A stretch of DNA of 64,000 nucleotides from Pedobacter insulae (GTDB taxonomy: Bacteria; Bacteroidota; Bacteroidia; Sphingobacteriales; Sphingobacteriaceae). The position numbers and the translations under genes are program-made. This document shows positions 1 through 8,076 of this stretch, piece by piece; the stretch's first letter is position 1; each line of letters starts with the position of its first letter. The notes under the pieces are model-generated. The model saw only the letters and a program-made list of their open reading frames with translations. It was not told where the DNA came from and made no database searches. The stretch is from assembly GCF_900113525.1 (NCBI RefSeq), contig NZ_FOPP01000010.1, positions 124,001 to 188,000 on the forward strand, read 5' to 3'.

Positions 1-2417
1 CACCAGTTTCGAACGCAATTGTAAAAAAGGATTCGGTTACAACTGTTGTAGATTTTATTTGTGGCCTAGGTGAGGAAAGTGTGGTCACTATATTTTGTCC
101 CTTACACCCCCATAACAATCGAAGCATTAAGGAAGAGCTGGCTGTTTTATTACAGAAGGGTTTCTTAAGAGTTTATTTTAAAGGAGTAATCTCCAAAATT
201 GAAGATGTTTTGGAAGATCAGAACGTGGCTGACACAGAATTAACTGATACGACCACAATAAGAATTTTAATAGACAGGATTGTAGTTAATAGTGAGGAGG
301 AAACGGTAAGCCGCATTGCTGACTCAGTACAAACTGCCTTTTTTGAAGGGAAAGGCGATTGTTTTGTTGAGCATAATGGGACGCAAACATTTTTCTGTGA
401 TCGCTTTGAATTAGATGGTGTAAAATTCGAAGAGCCGACACCAAATTTCTTTAGTTTTAATAATCCATATGGTGCCTGTAAGCGTTGTGAAGGCTATGGA
501 AACGTAATTGGAATTGATGAAGACCTGGTGATTCCCGATAAAAGCAAAAGTTTATACGATAATGCAATCGCCCCATGGCGCGGAGAAAAAATGGGCGAAT
601 GGTTAAAGAAATTTATCAAAAGTGCGGATAAGTTTGATTTTCCTATTCATCGTTCTTACAGTGAGTTAACTGAAGCGCAACAAAGGGTAATTTGGACAGG
701 TAATGAATATTTTGCAGGGCTAGATCAATTTTTTAAGGAATTGGAGGAACAAACCTATAAAATTCAATACCGTGTAATGTTATCCCGTTATCGCGGGAAA
801 ACGATTTGTCCGGATTGTAAGGGTACCCGCTTACGCAAAGATGCCTCTTATGTGAAAATTGGAGGAAAGTCTATATTGGATATGGTGTTAATGCCTTTAT
901 CCACTATTTTACCATTTTTTGAAAGTTTAAAACTTTCGGATACAGAGCAGAAAATATCCAAACGTCTTCTAGCTGAAATTACCAATAGGGTTTTATATTT
1001 GAATAACGTTGGTTTAGGTTATTTAACCTTAAACCGATTATCTAATACACTTTCAGGGGGAGAAAGCCAGCGGATTAACCTAGCTACCTCGCTTGGTAGT
1101 AGCTTAGTAGGTTCTGTATATGTACTGGATGAGCCTAGCATTGGCCTGCACCCGCGTGATACACACAAGCTGATAGAAGTTTTGCAGTCGCTTCGGAACG
1201 TAGGCAATACTGTTTTAGTTGTGGAACATGAGGAAGAAATGATGCGCGCTGCAGATCATATTATTGATATAGGTCCTGAAGCCGGAACACATGGCGGAAA
1301 TTTAGTTTTCAGTGGTACGTATAAAGAAATTGTTAAAGATAGAAACTCCTTAACTGGTCGTTATTTAGCTGGTAAAGAAGAAATAGATGTGCCGGTTAAA
1401 AGAAGAGAATGGAGAGATCATATCCTGATTAAGGGAGCTAGAGAAAATAACTTAAAAAACATAGATGTAAAATTTCCTTTGGGTGTTTTTACCTGTGTTA
1501 GTGGTGTTTCTGGTTCAGGGAAAACAAGTTTGATCAAAAAGATATTGTATCCGGCGCTGCAAAAAGCTATTGGAAATTATGCTGGGGAACAAACCGGCGC
1601 TTACGATGGTATTTATGGTAATATAGACTTGGTAAGTCAGGTTGAAATGGTCGATCAAAATCCAATTGGTCGTTCATCGCGTTCTAATCCAGTAACTTAT
1701 GTGAAGGCTTGGGACGATATCAGGACATTGTTTTCGGCTCTTCCGGCTGCGAAGGCTGGTGGATTAAAGCCTGCAGCATTTTCATTTAATGTGGAGGGTG
1801 GTCGCTGCGATACTTGCCAGGGTGAAGGCGAAGTTAAGATAGAAATGCAATTTATGGCAGATATCTATTTGCCATGTGAAACTTGTGGAGGAAGAAGATT
1901 TAAACAGCAGGTATTGGATATTACTTACCAAGATAAAAATGTTGCTGATATTTTAGACCTGACGATAGAAGAAGCTGTTGATTTTTTTGCCAAGGAACCT
2001 AAAATATTGCAAAAGTTAAATCCATTATTGGATGTGGGTTTAGGATATGTTCATTTGGGACAATCCTCTAACACGCTTTCTGGGGGTGAGGCTCAACGCA
2101 TTAAGTTGGCTTCATTTTTAATTAAAGGTAACAACGCACATAAAACAATGTTCATTTTTGATGAACCTACTACTGGTTTGCATTTCCATGATATTAAAAA
2201 ATTGTTGAAAGCATTAAATACGTTAATTGAACAGGGAAATACTATTTTGGTGATCGAACACAATATGGATATGATTAAATGTGCGGATTGGGTGATAGAT
2301 ATTGGACCTGAGGGAGGTGATAAGGGAGGAAATGTTGTTTTCGAGGGTAAACCTGAAGACTTGCTGTCTGCAAAGAAATCTTACACGGGTCAATTTTTAA
2401 AAGCACATTTGAAGTAG
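1..2417 (+). CDS. uvrA: UvrA, excinuclease ABC subunit A (5' end outside window)
   Basis: Damage-recognition ATPase of nucleotide excision repair, acting as a dimer with UvrB in the cytoplasm. The reading frame is open from base 3 to the stop at 2415-2417 (804 codons), so the gene begins upstream; by comparison with E. coli UvrA (about 940 residues) roughly 140 N-terminal residues, including the first Walker A, are missing. Visible are the first zinc-binding cysteines (CKRC, CPDCKGTRL), the first ABC signature LSGGESQRINLA with Walker B VYVLDEPSIGLHP, the second Walker A GVSGSGKTS, the second zinc finger (CDTCQGEGE ... CETCGGRRF), signature LSGGEAQRIKLA and Walker B MFIFDEPTTGLHF. The GTG at 81 is internal and should not be taken as the start. 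Whether this is the main UvrA or a second paralogue cannot be settled here. Confidence 0.96.
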   Translation, partial: PVSNAIVKKDSVTTVVDFICGLGEESVVTIFCPLHPHNNRSIKEELAVLLQKGFLRVYFKGVISKIEDVLEDQNVADTELTDTTTIRILIDRIVVNSEEETVSRIADSVQTAFFEGKGDCFVEHNGTQTFFCDRFELDGVKFEEPTPNFFSFNNPYGACKRCEGYGNVIGIDEDLVIPDKSKSLYDNAIAPWRGEKMGEWLKKFIKSADKFDFPIHRSYSELTEAQQRVIWTGNEYFAGLDQFFKELEEQTYKIQYRVMLSRYRGKTICPDCKGTRLRKDASYVKIGGKSILDMVLMPLSTILPFFESLKLSDTEQKISKRLLAEITNRVLYLNNVGLGYLTLNRLSNTLSGGESQRINLATSLGSSLVGSVYVLDEPSIGLHPRDTHKLIEVLQSLRNVGNTVLVVEHEEEMMRAADHIIDIGPEAGTHGGNLVFSGTYKEIVKDRNSLTGRYLAGKEEIDVPVKRREWRDHILIKGARENNLKNIDVKFPLGVFTCVSGVSGSGKTSLIKKILYPALQKAIGNYAGEQTGAYDGIYGNIDLVSQVEMVDQNPIGRSSRSNPVTYVKAWDDIRTLFSALPAAKAGGLKPAAFSFNVEGGRCDTCQGEGEVKIEMQFMADIYLPCETCGGRRFKQQVLDITYQDKNVADILDLTIEEAVDFFAKEPKILQKLNPLLDVGLGYVHLGQSSNTLSGGEAQRIKLASFLIKGNNAHKTMFIFDEPTTGLHFHDIKKLLKALNTLIEQGNTILVIEHNMDMIKCADWVIDIGPEGGDKGGNVVFEGKPEDLLSAKKSYTGQFLKAHLK

Positions 2418-2431
2418 TATATTCGTAACCT

Positions 2432-3088
2432 ATGCTCTTATTAACCTTTATGATAGGCGTTGTCTTAAATGCCATGGGTTATATCCCTCCAGGGAATATT
2501 AACCTTACTGTTGCACAGCTGACCATCAATAAAGGGATGCGCCAAGCTTTGTATTTTATTCTCTCGTTTTCTATTGTAGAGGTGTTTTTTACTTTCGGTA
2601 TGATGCGCTTTGCTAGATGGGTATCTAGCGACGTGAATTTGGATTCGCACATCAGCGAAGTAAGATTGGGGACTTATGTAGATTTGTTTATGATTATGCT
2701 CTTTGTGGTAATGGGCACAATTACTTGGGTTAACAGAAAAAAGATCCCCAAAACAAAAACAGAAGATAATAGAAGTAGAAAAGGCAGTGTTTTTTATGGG
2801 ATGCTGTTGGGTGTATTAAATCCGGTTCAAATTCCATTTTGGTTGTTTTTTGGCAACTATGTGATTTTACGTGACTGGATTAGCACTGATTATTTGTCGC
2901 TGGTGATTTTTAGTTTTGGATCAGGAATAGGTTCGGCTTTGGCTTTATATGGCTATGCGCATTTTTCTAAATATATTCAAGAAAAATTCGCTTTAAGTAG
3001 CCATCTCATAAACCGTTCAATAGCTTTGTTTCTTTATGCATTGGCATTTTATTTGATTATCAAGCAAACTTTAATCTATTGTTGTTAA
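2432..3088 (+). CDS. LysE-like integral membrane transporter
   Basis: 218-residue inner-membrane protein with about six hydrophobic segments (roughly residues 4-22, 35-58, 80-98, 118-140, 147-170 and 190-212). The first helix is followed by PPGNINLTV, resembling the conserved N-terminal P-G-P/N region of the LysE/RhtB amino-acid exporter superfamily, and LNPVQIPFW in the middle resembles the repeated motif of the second half. The gene starts 14 bases after the uvrA stop and may be read from the same transcript. The substrate cannot be told from sequence; amino-acid or small-metabolite export is inferred only from the family. Confidence 0.7.
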   Translation: MLLLTFMIGVVLNAMGYIPPGNINLTVAQLTINKGMRQALYFILSFSIVEVFFTFGMMRFARWVSSDVNLDSHISEVRLGTYVDLFMIMLFVVMGTITWVNRKKIPKTKTEDNRSRKGSVFYGMLLGVLNPVQIPFWLFFGNYVILRDWISTDYLSLVIFSFGSGIGSALALYGYAHFSKYIQEKFALSSHLINRSIALFLYALAFYLIIKQTLIYCC

Positions 3089-3097
3089 CATAAAAAC

Positions 3098-3124
3098 CCC
3101 CCATTTCTTTTCAGAAACAGAGGG
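3098..3124. terminator. weak possible hairpin between convergent genes
   Basis: A short stem (TTTCT / AGAAA with loop TTTC) flanked by C-rich and G-rich runs lies in the 65-base gap between the convergent LysE-like and vWA genes. It has no clear U-tract, and the outer part pairs imperfectly, so it is only a weak terminator candidate. Confidence 0.25.
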
Positions 3125-3153
3125 CCACCTTGATCTTAGTCTTTAACCTGGGG

Positions 3154-4035
3154 CTATTTCATGACGATTTTATTTTGGCTATTATTTTCGCATAAGTTAT
3201 TGATCATATCGCTAATGTCTGGAGCAATATTAGCAAAGTTTGCCGACATCAATTTTAGTCCCCCAACGTTATTGTCAATCAATTTAGTTTCATAATTGCT
3301 GGTAGCAAGCGTTGAGATTAAAATACATTGAACACCCGCTGTATTGGCATTGGTTGCGAGCGTTGTTAAAAATGCATCATCAGCTGCGTTATTATTATCG
3401 TCATTGCCACTCGCAGGAGCATCGGTAATGACAATCACTAATTTGGTAATGTTTGGTCTCCATGCACCAGCAAACGATGAGTTAATGATCTTATCGAGTA
3501 GCAAATCTCCTGGTTCTGGAAAACCATTTCCATTACCCAATGACATAGGTCCATTTAATTTTGCCAACTGGGTAGCAAATGTGCTATTGTTCGCATATCC
3601 AAAACTCTCCATTGTTGTTAAATATTGATTTGTTGTCGGGCCAGATGTGATCACCAATTTGTTTGCTGCTGGTAAGCTAGTATAAGGTGTTTGTCCTATA
3701 TAAGTTGGTGTGCCCCCTTTTGTGGCCTCATCAAAAATTGTCAGTGCCAATCTGTAATCGCCAGCAGATTTGGTAACGATTGTATTTACAATATTGCTGA
3801 TGGAATTTTTGATATTGTCTATCGCACCACCCATACTTCCAGTATAGTCGATCACAAATACAACGTCCATGCCTTTTGTACAAGCAGGTGGATAAGTATT
3901 ATCTTCAAAAGTACAGGTGCTTTTTTTACAAGAGTTTTGTGTTAATCCTAATAACGTACAGATTAGTATGATGCAGATATATTTTCGGTTAATGATACTA
4001 GCGGTATCATTTTTATGTATGGCTATTGTTTTCAT
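3154..4035 (-). CDS. von Willebrand factor A domain lipoprotein
   Basis: 293-residue exported protein. A hydrophobic stretch (about residues 18-35) ends in QNSC, so Cys36 is a possible lipidation site, although the sequence before it is a poor lipobox. From about residue 56 a vWA domain follows: MDVVFVIDYTGSMGG carries the MIDAS metal-binding motif in its D-x-T-x-S form (Asp63, Thr65, Ser67), and ITKLVIVITDAPASGND matches the later conserved Asp-containing strand. Such domains bind protein partners through a divalent metal. The stop codon is followed on the same strand by no gene, and the upstream neighbour is the OmpA-family gene 17 bases away, so the two are probably co-transcribed. The specific function is unknown. 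Confidence 0.8.
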   Translation of the reverse strand: MKTIAIHKNDTASIINRKYICIILICTLLGLTQNSCKKSTCTFEDNTYPPACTKGMDVVFVIDYTGSMGGAIDNIKNSISNIVNTIVTKSAGDYRLALTIFDEATKGGTPTYIGQTPYTSLPAANKLVITSGPTTNQYLTTMESFGYANNSTFATQLAKLNGPMSLGNGNGFPEPGDLLLDKIINSSFAGAWRPNITKLVIVITDAPASGNDDNNNAADDAFLTTLATNANTAGVQCILISTLATSNYETKLIDNNVGGLKLMSANFANIAPDISDMINNLCENNSQNKIVMK

Positions 4036-4052
4036 GATTATGGTCTCCTTAA

Positions 4053-5774
4053 TTATTTTTTATCGTTACAAATTACTTTCATCTCAGTTCTACGGTTAAT
4101 GGCGTGCTGTGCTTCGGTACAGCTTACCCCGTCGGCACATCCATTTAATAATTTGGATTCGCCATACCCTTTAGCTACTATCCTATCCCTGGCAATGCCT
4201 TGCGAAACAATATAGTCTACAGATGCATTGGCGCGATTTTGAGATAAAATCTGATTATATTCACTTGAAGCTCTGGAGTCGGTATGCGAACTTAACTCAA
4301 CTCTTACTGTTGAATTGTCTTTCATAAAACGCACCAAGCGATTGAGTTCGGGTTTTGCCGATTCTTTAATCACATATTTATCGAGATCGAATAGGATGTT
4401 ATTTAATCTGATTGCTTTATCACAATCGATCAGCTCGGCACACATCTCCAGCTTAATGAATAGGTGTTTATCTCTATCGTAATTCGAAGCGGTTATTTCT
4501 TCGTATTGCGAAAAATAATTATCCTTCTTACCGTATAAGGTGTACTTTCCTATTTCTGGTAACTGAAACACAAAGCTACCCTGCGCATCGGTTAAGGTTG
4601 TTTTTTTGAAAGCTTTCTCTACGTTTTCCAACACCACATTGGTGGAAAGAAGTGGAGTAGCAGTATTACAGGCAAATATTTTCCCTTTGATGATAAAATT
4701 CCGATTACCATAAAAGATATCTTTACTCACTACCGCTCCATTTTTAAACTCAGTCTTGCCAACCATAGCCGCATCTAGCGGGCTGTTATATAATGTTCCA
4801 AAAGCTACATAGTCGGCTGCGGTCACATTGTTAAAGATTACCTCACCAACCTTATTGGTTATCCCACTATAGACAACAGCACCTGTGTTATTTTTAATTT
4901 GTACCTCGGTTTCTGGCAATAGGGTTTTGGTATATTTATCCTTAGCGGTAATTTTTAAGGTATAGTTTAATGGGCTGGGTTTTTCTTTTGGTTTTGTTGG
5001 AATTCTCACAATGATTCCCGCAAAAGCGCCTATCGAAGCTATGTCGCAGTTACATGGTTTTACCCGGTCTACTCTTAAACCATTGTAGGTATTGCTGGTT
5101 GGCGTGCTCCTAAGTGGCTGATAACTGGCTGAAGCATTCCATACGGGATCAACTAATTCTGGTGTGTTAAAATGTTGCAAATAATATGCACCTACATTTA
5201 CCCCTAGGTAATCATTAAAAAAGTAGTTGGCTTTCAATTGACCCTTCGCCGATAACAACTTTTTTGTGTCATAGCCAGCATGAAAGTTGAGTAATTGGTT
5301 CAGTATGGTTGTTGTTTCTCGAACTTCTGTCCTCCCACCTTTAATATATGCTAAACCAACTCTTGTATTCAACTCGGCCGAAAACTTTCCGTTCTTGTTC
5401 TGGTATCTAAAATCTGGGCCTAAGCCTGCAAAAGTTCTAGAAATGGAATTTTCTACGGTCGAAAAACTCGTTAGTGGGGCTGATAAAGAATTAGATAGAT
5501 TGGTGGTTGGATAAGTGCTTTTTGGTTTGTTTTTGATGTAATCAAAGTCTACTCCTAAACCAAGCCACGTCCAATAATGATCAATGGATAATCCTAAATC
5601 CATTCCGCCCTTATAATCTATATAGGGTAAGTTGTTTTGGTATTTAGGAAAGTCGTAACCTACCCTTGGCGAGAAATGCCAATTTGGGTGAACAGGTGCT
5701 GTTGTATCCTGTGCTTTTGCAAATTGAATTGATAGTCCGATGAGGAGCAATATCAGTAGTTTGAATGTTTTCAT
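4053..5774 (-). CDS. OmpA-family outer membrane protein with carboxypeptidase-regulatory-like domains
   Basis: 573 residues. A signal peptide (residues 1 to about 22, ending AKAQ) is followed by an N-terminal part with beta-barrel-like alternation (about 25-270). Then come one or two beta-sandwich segments of the carboxypeptidase regulatory-like type (about 285-440, e.g. TDAQGSFVFQLPEIGKYTL), and a C-terminal OmpA peptidoglycan-binding domain (about 455-570). The OmpA domain contains ILFDLDKYVIK, SSHTDSRASSEYN and the NRRTEMKV ending that normally binds diaminopimelate. The protein therefore probably spans or lines the outer membrane and anchors to the wall. It lies directly upstream of the vWA lipoprotein gene in the same orientation, which suggests a joint cell-surface role. 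Confidence 0.88.
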   Translation of the reverse strand: MKTFKLLILLLIGLSIQFAKAQDTTAPVHPNWHFSPRVGYDFPKYQNNLPYIDYKGGMDLGLSIDHYWTWLGLGVDFDYIKNKPKSTYPTTNLSNSLSAPLTSFSTVENSISRTFAGLGPDFRYQNKNGKFSAELNTRVGLAYIKGGRTEVRETTTILNQLLNFHAGYDTKKLLSAKGQLKANYFFNDYLGVNVGAYYLQHFNTPELVDPVWNASASYQPLRSTPTSNTYNGLRVDRVKPCNCDIASIGAFAGIIVRIPTKPKEKPSPLNYTLKITAKDKYTKTLLPETEVQIKNNTGAVVYSGITNKVGEVIFNNVTAADYVAFGTLYNSPLDAAMVGKTEFKNGAVVSKDIFYGNRNFIIKGKIFACNTATPLLSTNVVLENVEKAFKKTTLTDAQGSFVFQLPEIGKYTLYGKKDNYFSQYEEITASNYDRDKHLFIKLEMCAELIDCDKAIRLNNILFDLDKYVIKESAKPELNRLVRFMKDNSTVRVELSSHTDSRASSEYNQILSQNRANASVDYIVSQGIARDRIVAKGYGESKLLNGCADGVSCTEAQHAINRRTEMKVICNDKK

Positions 5775-5939
5775 AGTACAATGTTCTAAAGTGTAAGTAT
5801 GCTATTTTTAAGATATATCAACCAACTTTAGAAATTGTTACCCCCTTTGCTGCTTAACCCATTGTTCAAACAAACGCACCAATACTCGACCAATTGCTAC
5901 AAATACTCATTATGCTTTTTAAAGGCCTTTAATTAGCTA

Positions 5940-5947
5940 TAGTTTTG
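5940..5947 (+). promoter_or_regulatory. possible Bacteroidota -7 box for the LytTR gene
   Basis: TAGTTTTG matches the TAnnTTTG -7 element known for Bacteroidota primary sigma factor. A TTTT stretch ends 19 bases upstream, close to the place expected for the TTTG -33 element. The box lies 46 bases before the LytTR start. It was found by eye in AT-rich DNA, so chance is possible. Confidence 0.3.
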
Positions 5948-5993
5948 GTCAAACCATTTTCAATGTCGAACTTGGTCTAACTAAAATTTACAT

Positions 5994-6545
5994 ATGTTAT
6001 TGGAATTCTTAAACATGGGTGCGGCTGAAATTATCTTAATTTTGTTATCACTACTTTTTTTTGGTGGGTTTATTGTAGGTATCGTTTTAATTATAAAATC
6101 GATCTCAAAAAAAAAAGATAATGTAGACTTTAGGTTTCCGCTAAACCAATATACAGTGAATGTAAATGGTTTTAAGGAACAGAGCACTATCTCAAATGAT
6201 GTAGTGCTCAAAGAACCAGAAAGCTCCACAATTGCTTTACCGCAGCAAAGTGAAATAAGATATGTTGAAATTTCTCAAATTATGAGGTGTGAAGCTGATG
6301 ATAATTATACAAAGTTCGTGTTAAATGGAGAAAATATTTTGGTCTCCAGATCTTTAAAAGATTATGCCGATAGGTTGAAACCTAAAGGGTTCGTGCGAAC
6401 ACATCAAAGTCACTTAATTAATCCTTTGTTTGTGAAAAGCTGGCTAAAGGAAGATGGAGGTGTACTATTGATGAAAAATGGCGACAAAATTCCCGTATCT
6501 AAAGCCAATCGAGAAAATGTGAAAGCCGTTTTAGAAAATTCGTAA
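5994..6545 (+). CDS. membrane-anchored LytTR DNA-binding protein without receiver domain
   Basis: 183 residues: one N-terminal transmembrane helix (about residues 10-35) followed by lysines, a linker of about 45 residues, and a C-terminal LytTR DNA-binding domain (about 78-180). There is no phospho-acceptor receiver domain. The LytTR part is strikingly close to that of the response regulator at 9893-10636, including an identical 20-residue run FVKSWLKEDGGVLLMKNGDK and the shared THQSHLINP. A second Met at 6015 is an alternative start that keeps the helix. The copy probably arose by local duplication and may act on the same or overlapping DNA sites as the response regulator (inference). It is separated from the downstream operon by 117 bases. 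Confidence 0.88.
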   Translation: MLLEFLNMGAAEIILILLSLLFFGGFIVGIVLIIKSISKKKDNVDFRFPLNQYTVNVNGFKEQSTISNDVVLKEPESSTIALPQQSEIRYVEISQIMRCEADDNYTKFVLNGENILVSRSLKDYADRLKPKGFVRTHQSHLINPLFVKSWLKEDGGVLLMKNGDKIPVSKANRENVKAVLENS

Positions 6546-6662
6546 TCAAATCCAAATTCATTAGGTAAACCCATCAATACTAACGAGATTTAGTTAAATA
6601 CTGTTTGTACATTTCATATGCCTTAGTAATTCGTGATTTTTGATTATTAATTAGTTTGACAT

Positions 6663-8075
6663 ATGAAAAAAATCTTTATCCTAAGTGTAATTTGCCTTTT
6701 AGCTTTCCATGCAATTGCTCAGCAAAAAGTAACAATCAGCGGTAAGCTGTTAAATTGTACAGATCGTAAACTCGAACTTGTTCCCAGTACTGGGAATTTT
6801 AAAGACAGTATTAAGGTTAATCCTGATGGGACTTTTAACTATACAACTACAGCAATTCAATCTCCATTTAAAGCAAACCTTACCAATAGAAAGCAGATTC
6901 AAATTCAATTGTTTTTAGCTCCAGGGTACGACTTGCAAATTACTGCAGACGTAAAGGATTATCAGATTGCAAAGTCAACACTAAACTATGAGGGTCTTGG
7001 AAGTAAAACCAATTCTTATTGGAAAGAAGTAATGTCAACCAGTACGCCCGATACTGTAAAATGGGTTCAAAAAGATGAAGATACCTATCTAGCCAATTTG
7101 ATGCGGACAGATCGGCTAACTGCAAGAATTAACAAAGCATTTACAGCCGACAATCGAGAACCGTATGCTAATTATTTCAAGGAGTCACTTTTATTAGATC
7201 AAAAATTCGGACCGCTACTTAGCATCTTTAATAGCTATGCATATGAACATAATTATAGTTGGGACCAGATTCAGAAAATGATCGGTAAAACGGGATATAA
7301 GCCGCTTTTAGAGGAGTTTAAGGATGAGAGGAATCTTGCAAGTAGTCTTTTTTCCTATCTTTTAATACAATATCCATTCTATTGCGATAATTATAATGCC
7401 TTCCCGGCAGATAGTGTGTTAAAGAAGCAAAGTAATTACACGTTGATTTTAGCTTCTAAATGGTATGCGGGGAAAATATATGATTATTATGCGTCGAACG
7501 AGATAGAATCAAAATTAACGTCTCTCTATAAACTCGAAGATTTTAAAAAGTTAGCACCATACATTCAAAAAATTGGAGATCAGAAACTGAGAACTTCAGT
7601 TAAAGCAATGGAAGCTAAACGAATTAAAAAAGCTATGAGTTTGCAAAAAGGTGCACCTTCTCCTTTATTTAACCTAGCAGATACAAGTGGCAAATATTAT
7701 CAATTAGCAGCGATGAAAGGAAAAGTTGTCTATATTGACCTCTGGGCAAGTTGGTGTGGTCCCTGCAAAGAAGAGACACCCTTTCTAAAGAAAATTTATG
7801 AACAGCTTAAGAATAATGACAAAGTTAAAATTATAAGCATTGCTTCTTTCGATGCGAAAAATAGGAGGCGTCGATATGACATTATCAAAAAGGATGGGAT
7901 GGACTGGTTACAATTGGAAGATACAGATGATAGTTTTGCCAAATCATATCAGGCAAATTTTATTCCTAGATTTATCATTATCGATAAACAGGGTAAAATT
8001 GTAGATAGTGATGCAGTTAGACCGAGTGAACCAGAAAAATTAATGACAATTTTAAACAGAGAAATTAATAGGTGA
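6663..8075 (+). CDS. TlpA-like periplasmic thiol-disulfide oxidoreductase
   Basis: 470 residues. A signal peptide (1 to about 20, ending AIAQ) precedes a beta-rich N-terminal domain of the type found before TlpA domains in Bacteroidota (about 22-110), a helical middle region, and a C-terminal thioredoxin fold (about 330-470). The redox motif is WASWCGPCKEE, with Cys365 and Cys368, and the cis-proline region is FIPRFIIID. It probably reduces or exchanges disulfides in the periplasm. Its TGA stop is one base before the ATG of the sensor kinase, so the two are translationally linked; a link between envelope redox state and the two-component system is possible but not shown. Confidence 0.9.
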   Translation: MKKIFILSVICLLAFHAIAQQKVTISGKLLNCTDRKLELVPSTGNFKDSIKVNPDGTFNYTTTAIQSPFKANLTNRKQIQIQLFLAPGYDLQITADVKDYQIAKSTLNYEGLGSKTNSYWKEVMSTSTPDTVKWVQKDEDTYLANLMRTDRLTARINKAFTADNREPYANYFKESLLLDQKFGPLLSIFNSYAYEHNYSWDQIQKMIGKTGYKPLLEEFKDERNLASSLFSYLLIQYPFYCDNYNAFPADSVLKKQSNYTLILASKWYAGKIYDYYASNEIESKLTSLYKLEDFKKLAPYIQKIGDQKLRTSVKAMEAKRIKKAMSLQKGAPSPLFNLADTSGKYYQLAAMKGKVVYIDLWASWCGPCKEETPFLKKIYEQLKNNDKVKIISIASFDAKNRRRRYDIIKKDGMDWLQLEDTDDSFAKSYQANFIPRFIIIDKQGKIVDSDAVRPSEPEKLMTILNREINR

Positions 8076-8076
8076 G

